A DNA stretch of 64,000 bases from DATHXC01 sp035459965 (GTDB lineage Bacteria; Pseudomonadota; Gammaproteobacteria; Burkholderiales; Methylophilaceae), in contig DATHXC010000005.1 in the NCBI GenBank assembly GCA_035459965.1, positions 215,131 to 279,130 on the forward strand. Direction: 5' to 3'. Shown piece after piece: positions 28,154-36,159 of the stretch. Numbering within the stretch: position 1 is the stretch's first letter; every line of letters begins with the position of its first letter. The position numbers and the translations under genes are program-made. The notes beneath the pieces are model-generated. The model saw only the letters and a list, made by a program, of their open reading frames with translations, was not told where the DNA came from and ran no database searches.

Positions 28154-28813
28154 TTATGCCGGTTTGGCCCATTTGCTGTAACCCTTGAACTGCTCGAATA
28201 CTTCGGCCATCTCCTGTGCATTGAGCAAATAAGGCTCACTTACCTGTAAAGCCCGCAAATACTGCTCGCATAAGGTTTCAACTTCCACCGCCACATCCAG
28301 CGCCTGCTTAAGGTTTTCGCCAATCGCGATCATGCCGTGATTCGCCAGAAGGCAGGCGCGACGGCTCTGCAATGCGCCCAGCGCTGCATCAGACAACGCC
28401 TGTGAGCCGAACAAGGCATAAGGCGCGCAACGGACATTATCACCACCGGCCACGGCGATCATGTAATGGAATGGCGGAATATCGCGGCGCAGGCACGCTA
28501 GTGTCGTAGCAAACATAGAATGGGTATGCACCACCGCACCCACTTCCGGCCTGGCCTGCAGGATGTCGCGATGAAAACGCCACTCGGATGAGGGCTTGAG
28601 TTTACTGACAGAAGATTGCCCATGTGTCTGTGGACTACCATCAAAATCCATGGCGACCATATCGTGGGGATTCATGGCCTCGATATCCATGCCCGAAGGG
28701 GTAATCAGGAAGCCATCGCCATCACGCACACTGACATTACCTGAAGTGCCACGGTTAAGGCCCAGCTCTGACAATTTGCGTGTAGTTTCCAGCAGGGATT
28801 CCCTCATCAGCAT
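28154..28813 (-). CDS. Class II aldolase, probable 5-methylthioribulose-1-phosphate aldolase
   Basis: 219 residues, very like fuculose-1-phosphate aldolase: LGLNRGTSGNVSVR, LITPSGM, catalytic Glu77 in PSSEWRFH, zinc ligands His96/His98 in VVHTHSM and a further His in LLANHGMIAI. It overlaps mtnA by 7 bp. In the DHAP shunt, MtnA makes 5-methylthioribulose 1-phosphate and a FucA-type aldolase splits it to dihydroxyacetone phosphate and methylthioacetaldehyde. The FucA-like active site favours this over the MtnB dehydratase of the full methionine salvage route. No mtnK, mtnP, mtnC or mtnD is nearby. Confidence 0.72.
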   Translation of the reverse strand: MLMRESLLETTRKLSELGLNRGTSGNVSVRDGDGFLITPSGMDIEAMNPHDMVAMDFDGSPQTHGQSSVSKLKPSSEWRFHRDILQARPEVGAVVHTHSMFATTLACLRRDIPPFHYMIAVAGGDNVRCAPYALFGSQALSDAALGALQSRRACLLANHGMIAIGENLKQALDVAVEVETLCEQYLRALQVSEPYLLNAQEMAEVFEQFKGYSKWAKPA

Positions 28814-29907
28814 GGGAACAGGCTCCTTAACTCACCTGGTGCGCATACGCCACACTCACTGATGATGCCCGTCACCAATCTGGCTGGCGTCACATCAAAA
28901 GCAGGATTTACCGCGTGGCTACCAGTCGGTAGCACATTAACCCGTGCAATCTCACCATTTGCAAGCTGACCTTGTATCCATGCCACTTCATCAGCGCTAC
29001 GCACTTCTATGGGTATCTGGCTGAGTCCATCTTCTATCGTCCAGTCTATGGTAGGCGAAGGCACTGCGGCATAAAACGGTATCCGGTTATCAAACGCAGC
29101 CAGCGCCTTCAGGTAAGTGCCGATCTTGTTGCAGACATCACCGCGGCTGGTAACACGATCAGCACCGACAATCACCATATCCACCCGTCCATGCTGCATG
29201 AGGTGGCCACCCGCGTTATCCGTAATCACCGTGTGCGGCACGCCGTGCTTACCCAGTTCCCATGCGGTCAGGCTGGCACCCTGGTTACGTGGCCGGGTTT
29301 CATCTACCCACACATGCACCGCAATACCAGCATCGTGCGCAGCATAGATCGGCGCCAGCGCAGTACCCCAATCCACCGCAGCCAGCCAGCCCGCATTGCA
29401 GTGGGTCAGGATGTTGACCGGATCCTGCGCAGCTTTGGTTTTCACGATGGCCTGTATTAATCCCAGGCCCTGCTGCCCGATAGCCTGGTTGATTTTCACA
29501 TCTTCGTCACAAATGGCCGCCGCCTCTTTCCAGGCAGCTAAGTTGCGTTTGGCAGGCGGCAAGGGCTGTAGACAGGCTAACATACGTTGTACCGCCCAAT
29601 GCAGGTTAACCGCAGTTGGGCGACTAGCCAGTAATGCGCTGGCGGCATTGGCAAGATACTCATCGCTCTCGGCCTGGCTCTCAGAGTTATCTTCAAGCAT
29701 GGCCAGCGCCATGCCATAAGCCGCCGCCGCGCCTATCAATGGTGCCCCGCGCACCTGCATGGTCTTGATGGCAGTCACCATCGTATCGAGTGTATGGATA
29801 CGCACTACCGCAAAATCATGCGGCAAGCGCGTCTGGTCAATAATCTCCACCGCCTTGCAGCGGGGGTCTGGCCAGATAGTCCTGAATTGTTGCCCTGCTA
29901 TATTCAT
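28807..29907 (-). CDS. mtnA: S-methyl-5-thioribose-1-phosphate isomerase
   Basis: 366 residues. It isomerises methylthioribose 1-phosphate to methylthioribulose 1-phosphate, handling the methylthioadenosine made in polyamine synthesis or other SAM-consuming reactions. It shows RGAPLIGAAAAYG, NILTHCNAGWLA with the catalytic Cys, VWVDETRPRNQGA, IVGADRV and PFYAAVPSPTID. The eIF2B-like relatives are distinguished by the THCNAG segment. Operon with the aldolase. Confidence 0.95.
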   Translation of the reverse strand: MNIAGQQFRTIWPDPRCKAVEIIDQTRLPHDFAVVRIHTLDTMVTAIKTMQVRGAPLIGAAAAYGMALAMLEDNSESQAESDEYLANAASALLASRPTAVNLHWAVQRMLACLQPLPPAKRNLAAWKEAAAICDEDVKINQAIGQQGLGLIQAIVKTKAAQDPVNILTHCNAGWLAAVDWGTALAPIYAAHDAGIAVHVWVDETRPRNQGASLTAWELGKHGVPHTVITDNAGGHLMQHGRVDMVIVGADRVTSRGDVCNKIGTYLKALAAFDNRIPFYAAVPSPTIDWTIEDGLSQIPIEVRSADEVAWIQGQLANGEIARVNVLPTGSHAVNPAFDVTPARLVTGIISECGVCAPGELRSLFPC

Positions 29908-30136
29908 AATTAGTTCATTTTATAAAAAATTCACTTGCATTTTCTGCCAAGCTGAATAAGAAAAATTCCTATCCACAAAATCTGTGGATAGTTTTGTGGA
30001 TAGCTGTGACTTAAAAATGTAACTTAGCATTCTGTAACGACTTTTTTAAAACGCTTAATTTTTAATCTGATATTTTTGTTAATAAAATCAATTGCTTAAC
30101 GTATGTCATTGGATTGTTAACATTTTTTAACAATTG
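29908..30136. other. AT-rich intergenic region with three DnaA-box-like sequences
   Basis: Between tatD and mtnA (both leftward). TATCCACA at 29970-29977 and TGTGGATA at 29983-29990 form a perfect 8-bp hairpin with a 5-base loop, and a further TGTGGATA lies at 29995-30002. Each matches 8 of 9 bases of the DnaA box TTATCCACA. The remaining 130 bp are strongly AT-rich with the dyad TTAACA..TTGTTAA near 30117-30139. No riboswitch is apparent. Confidence 0.5.
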
Positions 30137-30949
30137 TTAAAGTAGCACATGAGGTGGTGTGCATAACTGCGCTATTTTTGGCAGCGATTCCCGTGCATTC
30201 TTCGTTGATATTTCAGCTACTTGCATCACTTTCAAGCCACGCAAATCTGCCAATACTTGTGCAATTGCTGGCAGTTGATCTGGCGAATTTCTGCCTTGAT
30301 GTCCAATCCATTCCGGTGGAATATCAGGGGCATCCGTCTCCAGCACGATAGCATCCAAAGGCAATGTGGCAGCCAGTTCGCGGATTTTTAAGGCGCGCGA
30401 ATACGTCATCGCGCCACCAAATCCCAACTTGAACCCCATATCGATGAATATCTCGGCTTGCTGTCGACTACCATTAAACGCATGCGCAATGCCACCCCTG
30501 ACCTTGATTCGGCGCAGGTGTTTAAGTATTTCATCTACAGACTTGCGTACATGCAGGATGACCGGCAGATCAAAGCGCTGCGCCAGTTTAAGTTGCTCGG
30601 TGAAAAAGTAGGTCTGTCTTTCACGATCGTAACCCTCGACGAAGAAATCCAGGCCTATCTCGCCGATCGCCACCGGGCCTTTGGGGTCTGCTGCATGCTG
30701 GTCCAGCAGTTCGGCCAGCAACAATAAATCGGCAGGGTCAGCACCATCCACAAATAGCGGGTGGATGCCGAGTGCATAAGCGCAGTGATGATGGGTTTGT
30801 GCCAGCTGGCGCACAATATCAAAATTGGCACGGTGCACCGAGGGCACAACGATGGCGGACACTCCAGCATTCAGGGCGGATATCACCACTGCGTCACGGT
30901 CTGCATCAAACTCGGCAGCATCCAGGTGACAGTGCGTATCGATCAGCAT
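30137..30949 (-). CDS. TatD-family metal-dependent deoxyribonuclease
   Basis: 270 residues of the amidohydrolase-fold TatD family. Metal ligands are visible in DTHCHLD (residues 4-10), GEIGLDFF, LHVRKS, AHAFNGS and LETDAPDIPP. Members are 3'-5' exonucleases or AP-like nucleases (TatD, YcfH, YjjV); which subfamily this is cannot be told safely. Its start overlaps the ribD stop by one base. Confidence 0.9.
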   Translation of the reverse strand: MLIDTHCHLDAAEFDADRDAVVISALNAGVSAIVVPSVHRANFDIVRQLAQTHHHCAYALGIHPLFVDGADPADLLLLAELLDQHAADPKGPVAIGEIGLDFFVEGYDRERQTYFFTEQLKLAQRFDLPVILHVRKSVDEILKHLRRIKVRGGIAHAFNGSRQQAEIFIDMGFKLGFGGAMTYSRALKIRELAATLPLDAIVLETDAPDIPPEWIGHQGRNSPDQLPAIAQVLADLRGLKVMQVAEISTKNARESLPKIAQLCTPPHVLL

Positions 30950-32067
30950 TAGCTGCCAGCTTTTGTAGCTACGGGCTTTGCCCTGATGCGGATGTCGTTA
31001 CCGATTTGCCTGAGCTCTGTCATCTCCAGTTGCGAGCGCAACTGCATATCGGTCAGGCTGGGAATGCCAAACATGCCTTTGGCAGCATTGCCCATCAACA
31101 CAGGCGCATAGTAGAACAGGAACTCATCTATCAAGCAATGTTCCAGCAGCGCCCCATTGATACCCTGCCCTGCCTCGACCATCAGCTCATTGATTTCGCG
31201 TGCTGCCAGCGCCTCTAACAGGCTTTTAAGGCATACATTGCCCTGGTCATTGGGCATCTCCAGTAAGGTAGCACCTGTTTTTTGCAGCGCTGCCAATTTG
31301 TTATGCGGGTTACTCGAATACACAATCAGCGCATGACCGTCATGCAAAATTTTAGCGTCGGGTGAAATACGCAAGCTGCTGTCCACAACGACCCTTAGTG
31401 GCTGGCGGCCATCACTGGCCTTAAGGCAAGCCAAGTCGCGTACATTCATGCGGGGATCATCTGCCAGCACAGTGCCCACGCCAGTCAGGATGGCGCACGA
31501 AAGCGCGCGCCAGTACTGCACATCCTGCCGCGCGGCGTCACCGGTGATCCACTTGCTATCGCCATTCGCCAGCGCAGTGCGTCCATCCAGGCTGGCAGCA
31601 ATCTTGGTGCGCACAAATGGCATGCCGCGCGTCATGCGCGAGATAAAGCCTGCATTTAATTCTTCAGCCTGAGTTTTCATCAACCCGGATGCTGTTTCAA
31701 TACCATTGGCCTGCAGCTGTGCAAGGCCCCTGCCAGCTACTTTGGGGTTAGGATCCTGCATGGCAGCGATTACGCGCTTCACGCCGGCTTTGACCAAGGC
31801 ATCAGCGCATGGCGGGGTGCGGCCATGGTGGCTGCATGGCTCCAGCGTGACATAAGCATCGGCACCGCGCGCTTGCTCACCTGCCTGGCGCAAGGCATAC
31901 ACCTCGGCGTGTGGTTCACCCGCTTTGAGGTGAGCCCCTTCGCCAACCACCACGCCATCTTTCACGATCACGCAGCCCACACGCGGGTTCGGTGTGGTCG
32001 TATATAAGCCCTGCTCTGCAAGGCGCAGGGCCTGGGTCATGTAGCGATGATCAGCGGAAGTGAACAT
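30949..32067 (-). CDS. ribD: Bifunctional riboflavin biosynthesis deaminase/reductase
   Basis: 372 residues. The N-terminal deaminase domain has the zinc motif GEPHAEVYALRQAG and TLEPCSHHGRTPPC; the C-terminal reductase domain has MTRGMPFVRTKIAASLDGRTAL and WITGDAARQDVQ. It performs the second and third steps of riboflavin synthesis from the GTP-derived pyrimidine. It is part of a run glyA, TfoX_C protein, nrdR, small membrane protein, ribD, tatD. Confidence 0.96.
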   Translation of the reverse strand: MFTSADHRYMTQALRLAEQGLYTTTPNPRVGCVIVKDGVVVGEGAHLKAGEPHAEVYALRQAGEQARGADAYVTLEPCSHHGRTPPCADALVKAGVKRVIAAMQDPNPKVAGRGLAQLQANGIETASGLMKTQAEELNAGFISRMTRGMPFVRTKIAASLDGRTALANGDSKWITGDAARQDVQYWRALSCAILTGVGTVLADDPRMNVRDLACLKASDGRQPLRVVVDSSLRISPDAKILHDGHALIVYSSNPHNKLAALQKTGATLLEMPNDQGNVCLKSLLEALAAREINELMVEAGQGINGALLEHCLIDEFLFYYAPVLMGNAAKGMFGIPSLTDMQLRSQLEMTELRQIGNDIRIRAKPVATKAGS

Positions 32068-32078
32068 GGTTTGGGGGG

Positions 32079-32486
32079 TTAATGCTGCGAAATACGGGTG
32101 TGGGTGAGTTGGCCGTTAGCATTGAAGAACAGGCGCAGGCCGTGCTCCACCTGCATACACTGACCCAGGTCATACTCGATCTGTTGCGGATCATCCCAAG
32201 TAGGGCGACCCAGCAACACCGTGACATTTTCGCGCGACATGCCAGGCTTGAGTATATTCTGCTGCAGGTCATAAGCCATATCGCCACGATGGCAGGTTTT
32301 GTCGGTGGTAGCGCTGGCAGTGATCCATTCGGTCTGGTTAAACTTCTCGTTACCGAACACGATACGGTCTTTCAAAGCCCACCAGCCAAAAAACACGATA
32401 GTGATAATCACGGCAAGTACACCTGCAGCGATAGACACCTGCTTGATGAGATTCAGTGATGCTGCGCTGCTGGCTTCAGTATTCAT
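32079..32486 (-). CDS. BamE/SmpA-fold-like membrane-anchored protein
   Basis: 135 residues. One N-terminal transmembrane helix (about 18-38), then a domain with LKPGMSRENVTVLLGRPTWDD, the start pattern of the SmpA/OmlA (BamE) fold, and YDLGQCMQVEHGLRLFFNANGQL, the usual strand-rich end. There is no lipobox, so it is anchored by the helix rather than a lipid and is not BamE itself. The function is unknown. It lies between nrdR and ribD in the operon. Confidence 0.7.
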   Translation of the reverse strand: MNTEASSAASLNLIKQVSIAAGVLAVIITIVFFGWWALKDRIVFGNEKFNQTEWITASATTDKTCHRGDMAYDLQQNILKPGMSRENVTVLLGRPTWDDPQQIEYDLGQCMQVEHGLRLFFNANGQLTHTRISQH

Positions 32487-32524
32487 GTCAGCTATCCTTG
32501 TGTAGGGGGCTTAGATTACCCGGG

Positions 32525-32986
32525 CTATCTGGGCTTAGGTTTATCAAGATCGCGGATCACATCGTGGAAATCATCCACATCCTGGAAGCTACGATAGACA
32601 GAGGCAAAACGAATATACGCCACCTTGTCCATCAGGCGCAGCTCCTGCATCACGATCTCACCCAGGTCACGCGCCATGATCTCGCGCTCACCCTGGCCCA
32701 GTATCTTCTGCACAATATGGTCAAGTGCTCGGTCTACATATTCGGTAGGCACGGGGCGCTTATGCAGGGCACGGGTAAACGACAGGCGCAGCTTGTCGCG
32801 GTTGAATTCCTCGCGAGTGCCGTTCTGCTTGACCACCTGCGGCATATGCAGCTCGGCAGTCTCATAGGTGGTAAAGCGCTTGTCACACGCTGCACAACGA
32901 CGACGACGACGGATGCTGTCACCTTCATCATTGACGCGGGAATCAATCACCTGCGTATCGTCGGTACCGCAAAAAGGGCATTTCAT
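32525..32986 (-). CDS. nrdR: Transcriptional repressor NrdR
   Basis: 153 residues. The zinc ribbon has two CxxC pairs (MKCPFCG, CAACDKRF), followed by the RRRR DNA-binding stretch and an ATP-cone domain. NrdR represses ribonucleotide reductase genes through NrdR boxes. Next to glyA and ribD, as in many proteobacteria. Its start overlaps the TfoX_C gene stop by 4 bp. Confidence 0.97.
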   Translation of the reverse strand: MKCPFCGTDDTQVIDSRVNDEGDSIRRRRRCAACDKRFTTYETAELHMPQVVKQNGTREEFNRDKLRLSFTRALHKRPVPTEYVDRALDHIVQKILGQGEREIMARDLGEIVMQELRLMDKVAYIRFASVYRSFQDVDDFHDVIRDLDKPKPR

Positions 32987-33300
32987 GTTGCAACTAACTC
33001 CCGTGCTGCGTGCAGCGACATCAACAATTCTGTGCCACGTTGCCTTTTGATTTCAAGCCAGTGCGCGCCTTTGATTGCGGCTTCCAGTGCATAAAGCAGG
33101 TTAACACCGGGCTTAACGCCCAAAGCCTCCACGCGTAAATAAGCCTGCACGGCACTCAACGTAGTCAACTCCGCCACGGTATTGATGCCGGCCTGTTTTA
33201 ACCAGGCTATGCTGTCTGGCCCCAGTGTATGCAGTTGCTCCACACCATCATCACCAGTGGGATGGTCATGGGCAACGCCGCAACCGGGGCAGGTTTGCAT
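32983..33300 (-). CDS. TfoX C-terminal domain protein
   Basis: 105 residues. An N-terminal CxxC (MQTCPGCG) with nearby His residues suggests a small zinc-binding knob. The rest fits the TfoX_C helix-hairpin-helix domain: LGPDSIAWLKQAGI, VQAYLRVEALG, VNLLYALEAAIKGAHW. Full TfoX/Sxy proteins regulate competence but carry an additional N-terminal domain that is missing here, so no competence role is claimed. It overlaps both glyA (one base) and nrdR. Confidence 0.8.
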   Translation of the reverse strand: MQTCPGCGVAHDHPTGDDGVEQLHTLGPDSIAWLKQAGINTVAELTTLSAVQAYLRVEALGVKPGVNLLYALEAAIKGAHWLEIKRQRGTELLMSLHAARELVAT

Positions 33301-34547
33301 TAAGCACCATAGACCGGGAAGCGGCTGGTCAAGGCATGCACCTTGGCCTTGGTCGCTGCGATTACAGCTTCATCCGTCGGGTTATCCAGCACATCAGCAA
33401 TCAGGTGTGCAACCAGCTTGGCTTCTTCTTCCTTGAAACCACGCGTGGTAATCGCTGGTGAACCAATACGGATACCGGAAGTAACAAATGGACTCTCAGG
33501 GTCATTCGGGATCGCGTTCTTGTTCACGGTGATGTGTGCCAAGCCAAGCGCTGCGTCAGCGGCCTTACCGGTTAAGCCCTTAGGACGTAAATCGACCATA
33601 AACATATGCGATTCGGTACGGCCGGAAATAATACGCAAGCCACGTGCGGCCAATGTTTCTGCCAGCACTACTGCATTCTTGAGCACCTGTTCCTGATAAG
33701 CCTTGAACTCTGGCTGCGCGGCCTCAAGGAAAGCCGTCGCCTTACCAGCAATCACGTGCATCAACGGGCCACCTTGCAGACTGGGGAATACATTGGAATT
33801 GATGGACTTCTCAAACTCGGCCTTGGCCAAAATAATACCGCCGCGTGGGCCGCGCAATGTCTTGTGGGTGGTTGAAGTCACAAAGTCTGCATGCGGCACC
33901 GGGTTAGGGTAAACACCAGCAGCGATCAGGCCGGAATAATGTGCCATATCTACCATGAAATAGGCGCCAACCTTCTTGGCGATTTCAGCCATGCGCGCCC
34001 AGTCAAAACGCAATGCATAAGCCGATGCACCACCAATCAATAGCTTCGGCTTGGCTTCAATGGCGATGCGCTCCATTTCGTCATAATCGATCTCTTCTTT
34101 ATCATTCAGGCCATAAGCCACGATGTTAAACAGCTTGCCGGACAGGTTGGCTGGGGAGCCGTGTGTAAGATGGCCGCCGTGACCAAGGTTCATCCCCATC
34201 ACGGTATCACCCGGCTTGAGGATAGAGAAATACACAGCCTGGTTAGCCTGCGAACCAGAATGCGGCTGTACGTTGGCGTATTCAGCGCCATAAAGCTTCT
34301 TGAGGCGATCAATCGCCAATTGCTCTATCTGATCCACAAACTCACAGCCACCGTAAAAACGCTTGCCCGGATAGCCTTCAGCATACTTATTGGTGAGCTG
34401 CGAGCCCTGTGCCTGCATCACAGCCGGGCTGGTATAGTTTTCGGAGGCGATCAGCTCAATGTGCTCATCCTGACGATGACGCTCTGCTTCAACCTGTTGC
34501 CAAAGCTCTGGATCTGAGACGCTTAGTGTTTTTGCCGTGCTAAACAT
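33300..34547 (-). CDS. glyA: Serine hydroxymethyltransferase
   Basis: 415 residues. It interconverts serine and glycine with one-carbon transfer to tetrahydrofolate, a central step for a methylotroph. Markers are IELIASENYTSPAV, the PLP lysine in VTSTTHKTLRGPRGG and MGMNLGHGGHLTHGS. It heads the leftward run glyA-(TfoX_C)-nrdR-(BamE-like)-ribD-tatD. Its upstream region also holds the sigma54 signals reading the other way. Confidence 0.98.
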   Translation of the reverse strand: MFSTAKTLSVSDPELWQQVEAERHRQDEHIELIASENYTSPAVMQAQGSQLTNKYAEGYPGKRFYGGCEFVDQIEQLAIDRLKKLYGAEYANVQPHSGSQANQAVYFSILKPGDTVMGMNLGHGGHLTHGSPANLSGKLFNIVAYGLNDKEEIDYDEMERIAIEAKPKLLIGGASAYALRFDWARMAEIAKKVGAYFMVDMAHYSGLIAAGVYPNPVPHADFVTSTTHKTLRGPRGGIILAKAEFEKSINSNVFPSLQGGPLMHVIAGKATAFLEAAQPEFKAYQEQVLKNAVVLAETLAARGLRIISGRTESHMFMVDLRPKGLTGKAADAALGLAHITVNKNAIPNDPESPFVTSGIRIGSPAITTRGFKEEEAKLVAHLIADVLDNPTDEAVIAATKAKVHALTSRFPVYGA

Positions 34548-34626
34548 AATTAACTTTCTAAAGGCTAAATAAAATAATAGGTAAGTGAATAACGAGATTT
34601 TAACATATCAGGCCCAACAAGGCAGG

Positions 34627-34662
34627 GTGGCTAAAAACAACCAGTTGGTTGCTTGAAGCCAC
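34627..34662. promoter_or_regulatory. Nested perfect dyad, candidate enhancer for a sigma54 promoter
   Basis: GTGGCT-N5-CAACCA-GT-TGGTTG-N5-AGCCAC: both the outer and the inner 6-bp arms are perfect and share one symmetry centre (34644.5), 85 bp upstream of the -12 GC at 34729-34730. It does not match the GlrR box (TGTC-N10-GACA) or the NtrC site, so a different enhancer-binding protein would be needed. Confidence 0.6.
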
Positions 34663-34685
34663 TACAACCAAACCAAAAAAATTCA

Positions 34686-34698
34686 CAAGTGATTGATA
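34686..34698. promoter_or_regulatory. IHF-binding consensus
   Basis: CAAGTGATTGATA is a perfect reverse-orientation match to the IHF consensus (YAA-N4-TTGATW). It lies between the dyad at 34627 and the sigma54 promoter at 34715, where IHF bends DNA at many sigma54 promoters. Confidence 0.6.
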
Positions 34699-34714
34699 TT
34701 AAATTAATTTAAAT

Positions 34715-34731
34715 CTGGCATGCACATTGCT
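34715..34731 (+). promoter_or_regulatory. Sigma54 (-24/-12) promoter
   Basis: CTGGCATG-CACA-TTGCT matches the consensus YTGGCACG-N4-TTGCW with a single C-to-T change. Transcription should start near 34742, in the intergenic space well before iscX. Confidence 0.75.
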
Positions 34732-34741
34732 ATTCACTATG

Positions 34742-34823
34742 TGTAGTGCGTATCTCCATTCGCTCCCTTAAGCCCGCTTGCTTGTTGATTAAGATGTACA
34801 ACAAGGCAGCGGGTTCCTTTTTT
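34742..34823 (+). ncRNA. Candidate sigma54-dependent small RNA, about 82 nt
   Basis: The predicted start comes from the sigma54 promoter. The 3' end is a terminator: 15-bp arms at 34773-34787 and 34799-34813 with two mismatches (CCCGC at the base), an 11-base loop and the tail TTCCTTTTTT. The 31 bases before the hairpin are largely unpaired and pyrimidine-rich (ATCTCC, CGCTCCCTT), able to pair with Shine-Dalgarno sequences, as seen in many regulatory RNA seeds. A 34-codon frame (34794-34898, MYNKAAGSFFVLIP...) runs through the hairpin but has no ribosome binding site and extends past the terminator. Alternatively this is a leader with an attenuator for iscX. Confidence 0.55.
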
Positions 34824-34927
34824 GTGTTAATCCCATTATTTATATTCTGGTTCTGTAGATTTCCATTGCAGCAACCGTCTTCCTGCAGCAGGTTATAATT
34901 CATCTATCAATTGCCTAGGAAAACATC

Positions 34928-35122
34928 ATGAAATGGACTGATACACAACAGATAGCCGAAGAGCTCTACGACAAGCACCCGGAAATCGACCCCAAGACCA
35001 TCCGATTTACCGACTTGCACAGCTGGGTGCTGGGGCTGGATGGCTTTAATGACGACCCCAACAAATCGGGCGAGAAAATACTGGAAGCGATACAACTGGC
35101 CTGGATAGACGAGGCAGAATGA
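34928..35122 (+). CDS. iscX: Iron-sulfur assembly adaptor IscX
   Basis: 64 residues, acidic. It follows the E. coli IscX (YfhJ) pattern from KWTDTQQIAEELYD through DPKTIRFTDLHSWV and FNDDP to EKILEAIQLAWIDEAE. IscX binds the cysteine desulfurase IscS and modulates Fe-S cluster synthesis. The isc operon is not in the window, so this copy is detached from it. AGGA lies ten bases upstream of the start. Confidence 0.95.
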   Translation: MKWTDTQQIAEELYDKHPEIDPKTIRFTDLHSWVLGLDGFNDDPNKSGEKILEAIQLAWIDEAE

Positions 35123-35142
35123 TTCGGTAAAGCAAATCCTAG

Positions 35143-36126
35143 ATGCAAGCCCAATATCGACCGCCGTTCTGGCTGTTCGGTCGCCACCTGCAGACCATCT
35201 ACCCGGCAGCCTGGTTGCCATTACCGGACGTTACCTATCGCCGCGAAGAATGGAGTACACCCGATGGCGACTTTATTGAGCTGGACTGGTTAACTAGCGA
35301 AAATACTGATGACAAAGCCAAGCCACCCAATACCCAACCAATAGTGGTGATGTTCCATGGTCTGGAAGGCAACTCGAAATCCCATTACGCCTTACGGCTA
35401 ATGGCAGCGCTTAGAGAAAAAAACTGGCGTGGCGTGGTGGTACATTTCCGAGGTTGTGGTGGCAAGCCGAATCAATTGCCGCGTGGTTATCATTGCGGCG
35501 ACTCCGCCGAGATCGACTGGATATTGCGACGGTTGCGTAGCAATGAAACCGGGCCTATCTACGCTGTGGGTGTGTCGCTTGGCGGCAATGCTTTGCTGAA
35601 ATGGCTGGGCGAGCAACAGGAAAATGCACAGGCCATCATAGCCAAAGCCATTGCGGTTTCCGCACCACTGGCCTTGCCTACCACCGGCCATGTGCTTGGC
35701 AGTGGCTTCAATAAAATCTACGCACGTTTATTCCTGAAAACTCTACGGCCCAAAGCGCTGGCAATGATAGAAAAATACCAACTGGGTTTCGACACCGCAG
35801 CCCTACAGACAGTCGACAACCTCTGGCATTATGACGACCTGTTCACCGCGCCTTTACACGGCTTTGCCAGTGCGGATGATTACTGGGAAAAGTCCAACAG
35901 CCGCCCTTACCTAAAATCCATCCAGTTGCCTACCCTGCTCATCAATGCACGCAATGACCCGTTTCTGCCAGAGCGGGATCTGCCAACAGCTGGCGAAGTA
36001 TCTTCATCCGTCATACGCGATTTCCCTGCACAGGGCGGCCATGCAGGCTTTGTCAGCAATCTTGCGGGTAAAGGGCATGACTGGCTGCCGCAACGTATGC
36101 TATGTTTCCTCAATACTGGCACCTAG
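35143..36126 (+). CDS. YheT-family alpha/beta hydrolase
   Basis: 327 residues. The YheT (ABHD1/3-like) pattern is clear: PPFWLFGRHLQTIYPA, a strand ending VMFHGLEGNSKSHYA, FRGCGGKPN, the nucleophile elbow GVSLGGNALLKWLG, the acid in LLINARNDPFLP and the catalytic His in FPAQGGHAGFV. The substrate is unknown, probably an ester of a lipid. It follows iscX by 20 bp and precedes the phosphomannomutase. Confidence 0.9.
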   Translation: MQAQYRPPFWLFGRHLQTIYPAAWLPLPDVTYRREEWSTPDGDFIELDWLTSENTDDKAKPPNTQPIVVMFHGLEGNSKSHYALRLMAALREKNWRGVVVHFRGCGGKPNQLPRGYHCGDSAEIDWILRRLRSNETGPIYAVGVSLGGNALLKWLGEQQENAQAIIAKAIAVSAPLALPTTGHVLGSGFNKIYARLFLKTLRPKALAMIEKYQLGFDTAALQTVDNLWHYDDLFTAPLHGFASADDYWEKSNSRPYLKSIQLPTLLINARNDPFLPERDLPTAGEVSSSVIRDFPAQGGHAGFVSNLAGKGHDWLPQRMLCFLNTGT

Positions 36127-36159
36127 TCGCCACCCTTAACCATCGGAATTGATCCATTT

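Noticed and set aside
29970..30136. DnaA-box cluster as a replication origin
   Set aside because: No dnaA, dnaN, gyrB, rpmH or partition genes nearby; only three boxes with 8 of 9 matches. Kept only as a low-interest finding.
34794..34898. 34-codon frame overlapping the candidate small RNA
   Set aside because: No ribosome binding site, and the frame runs through a strong terminator; treated as chance.
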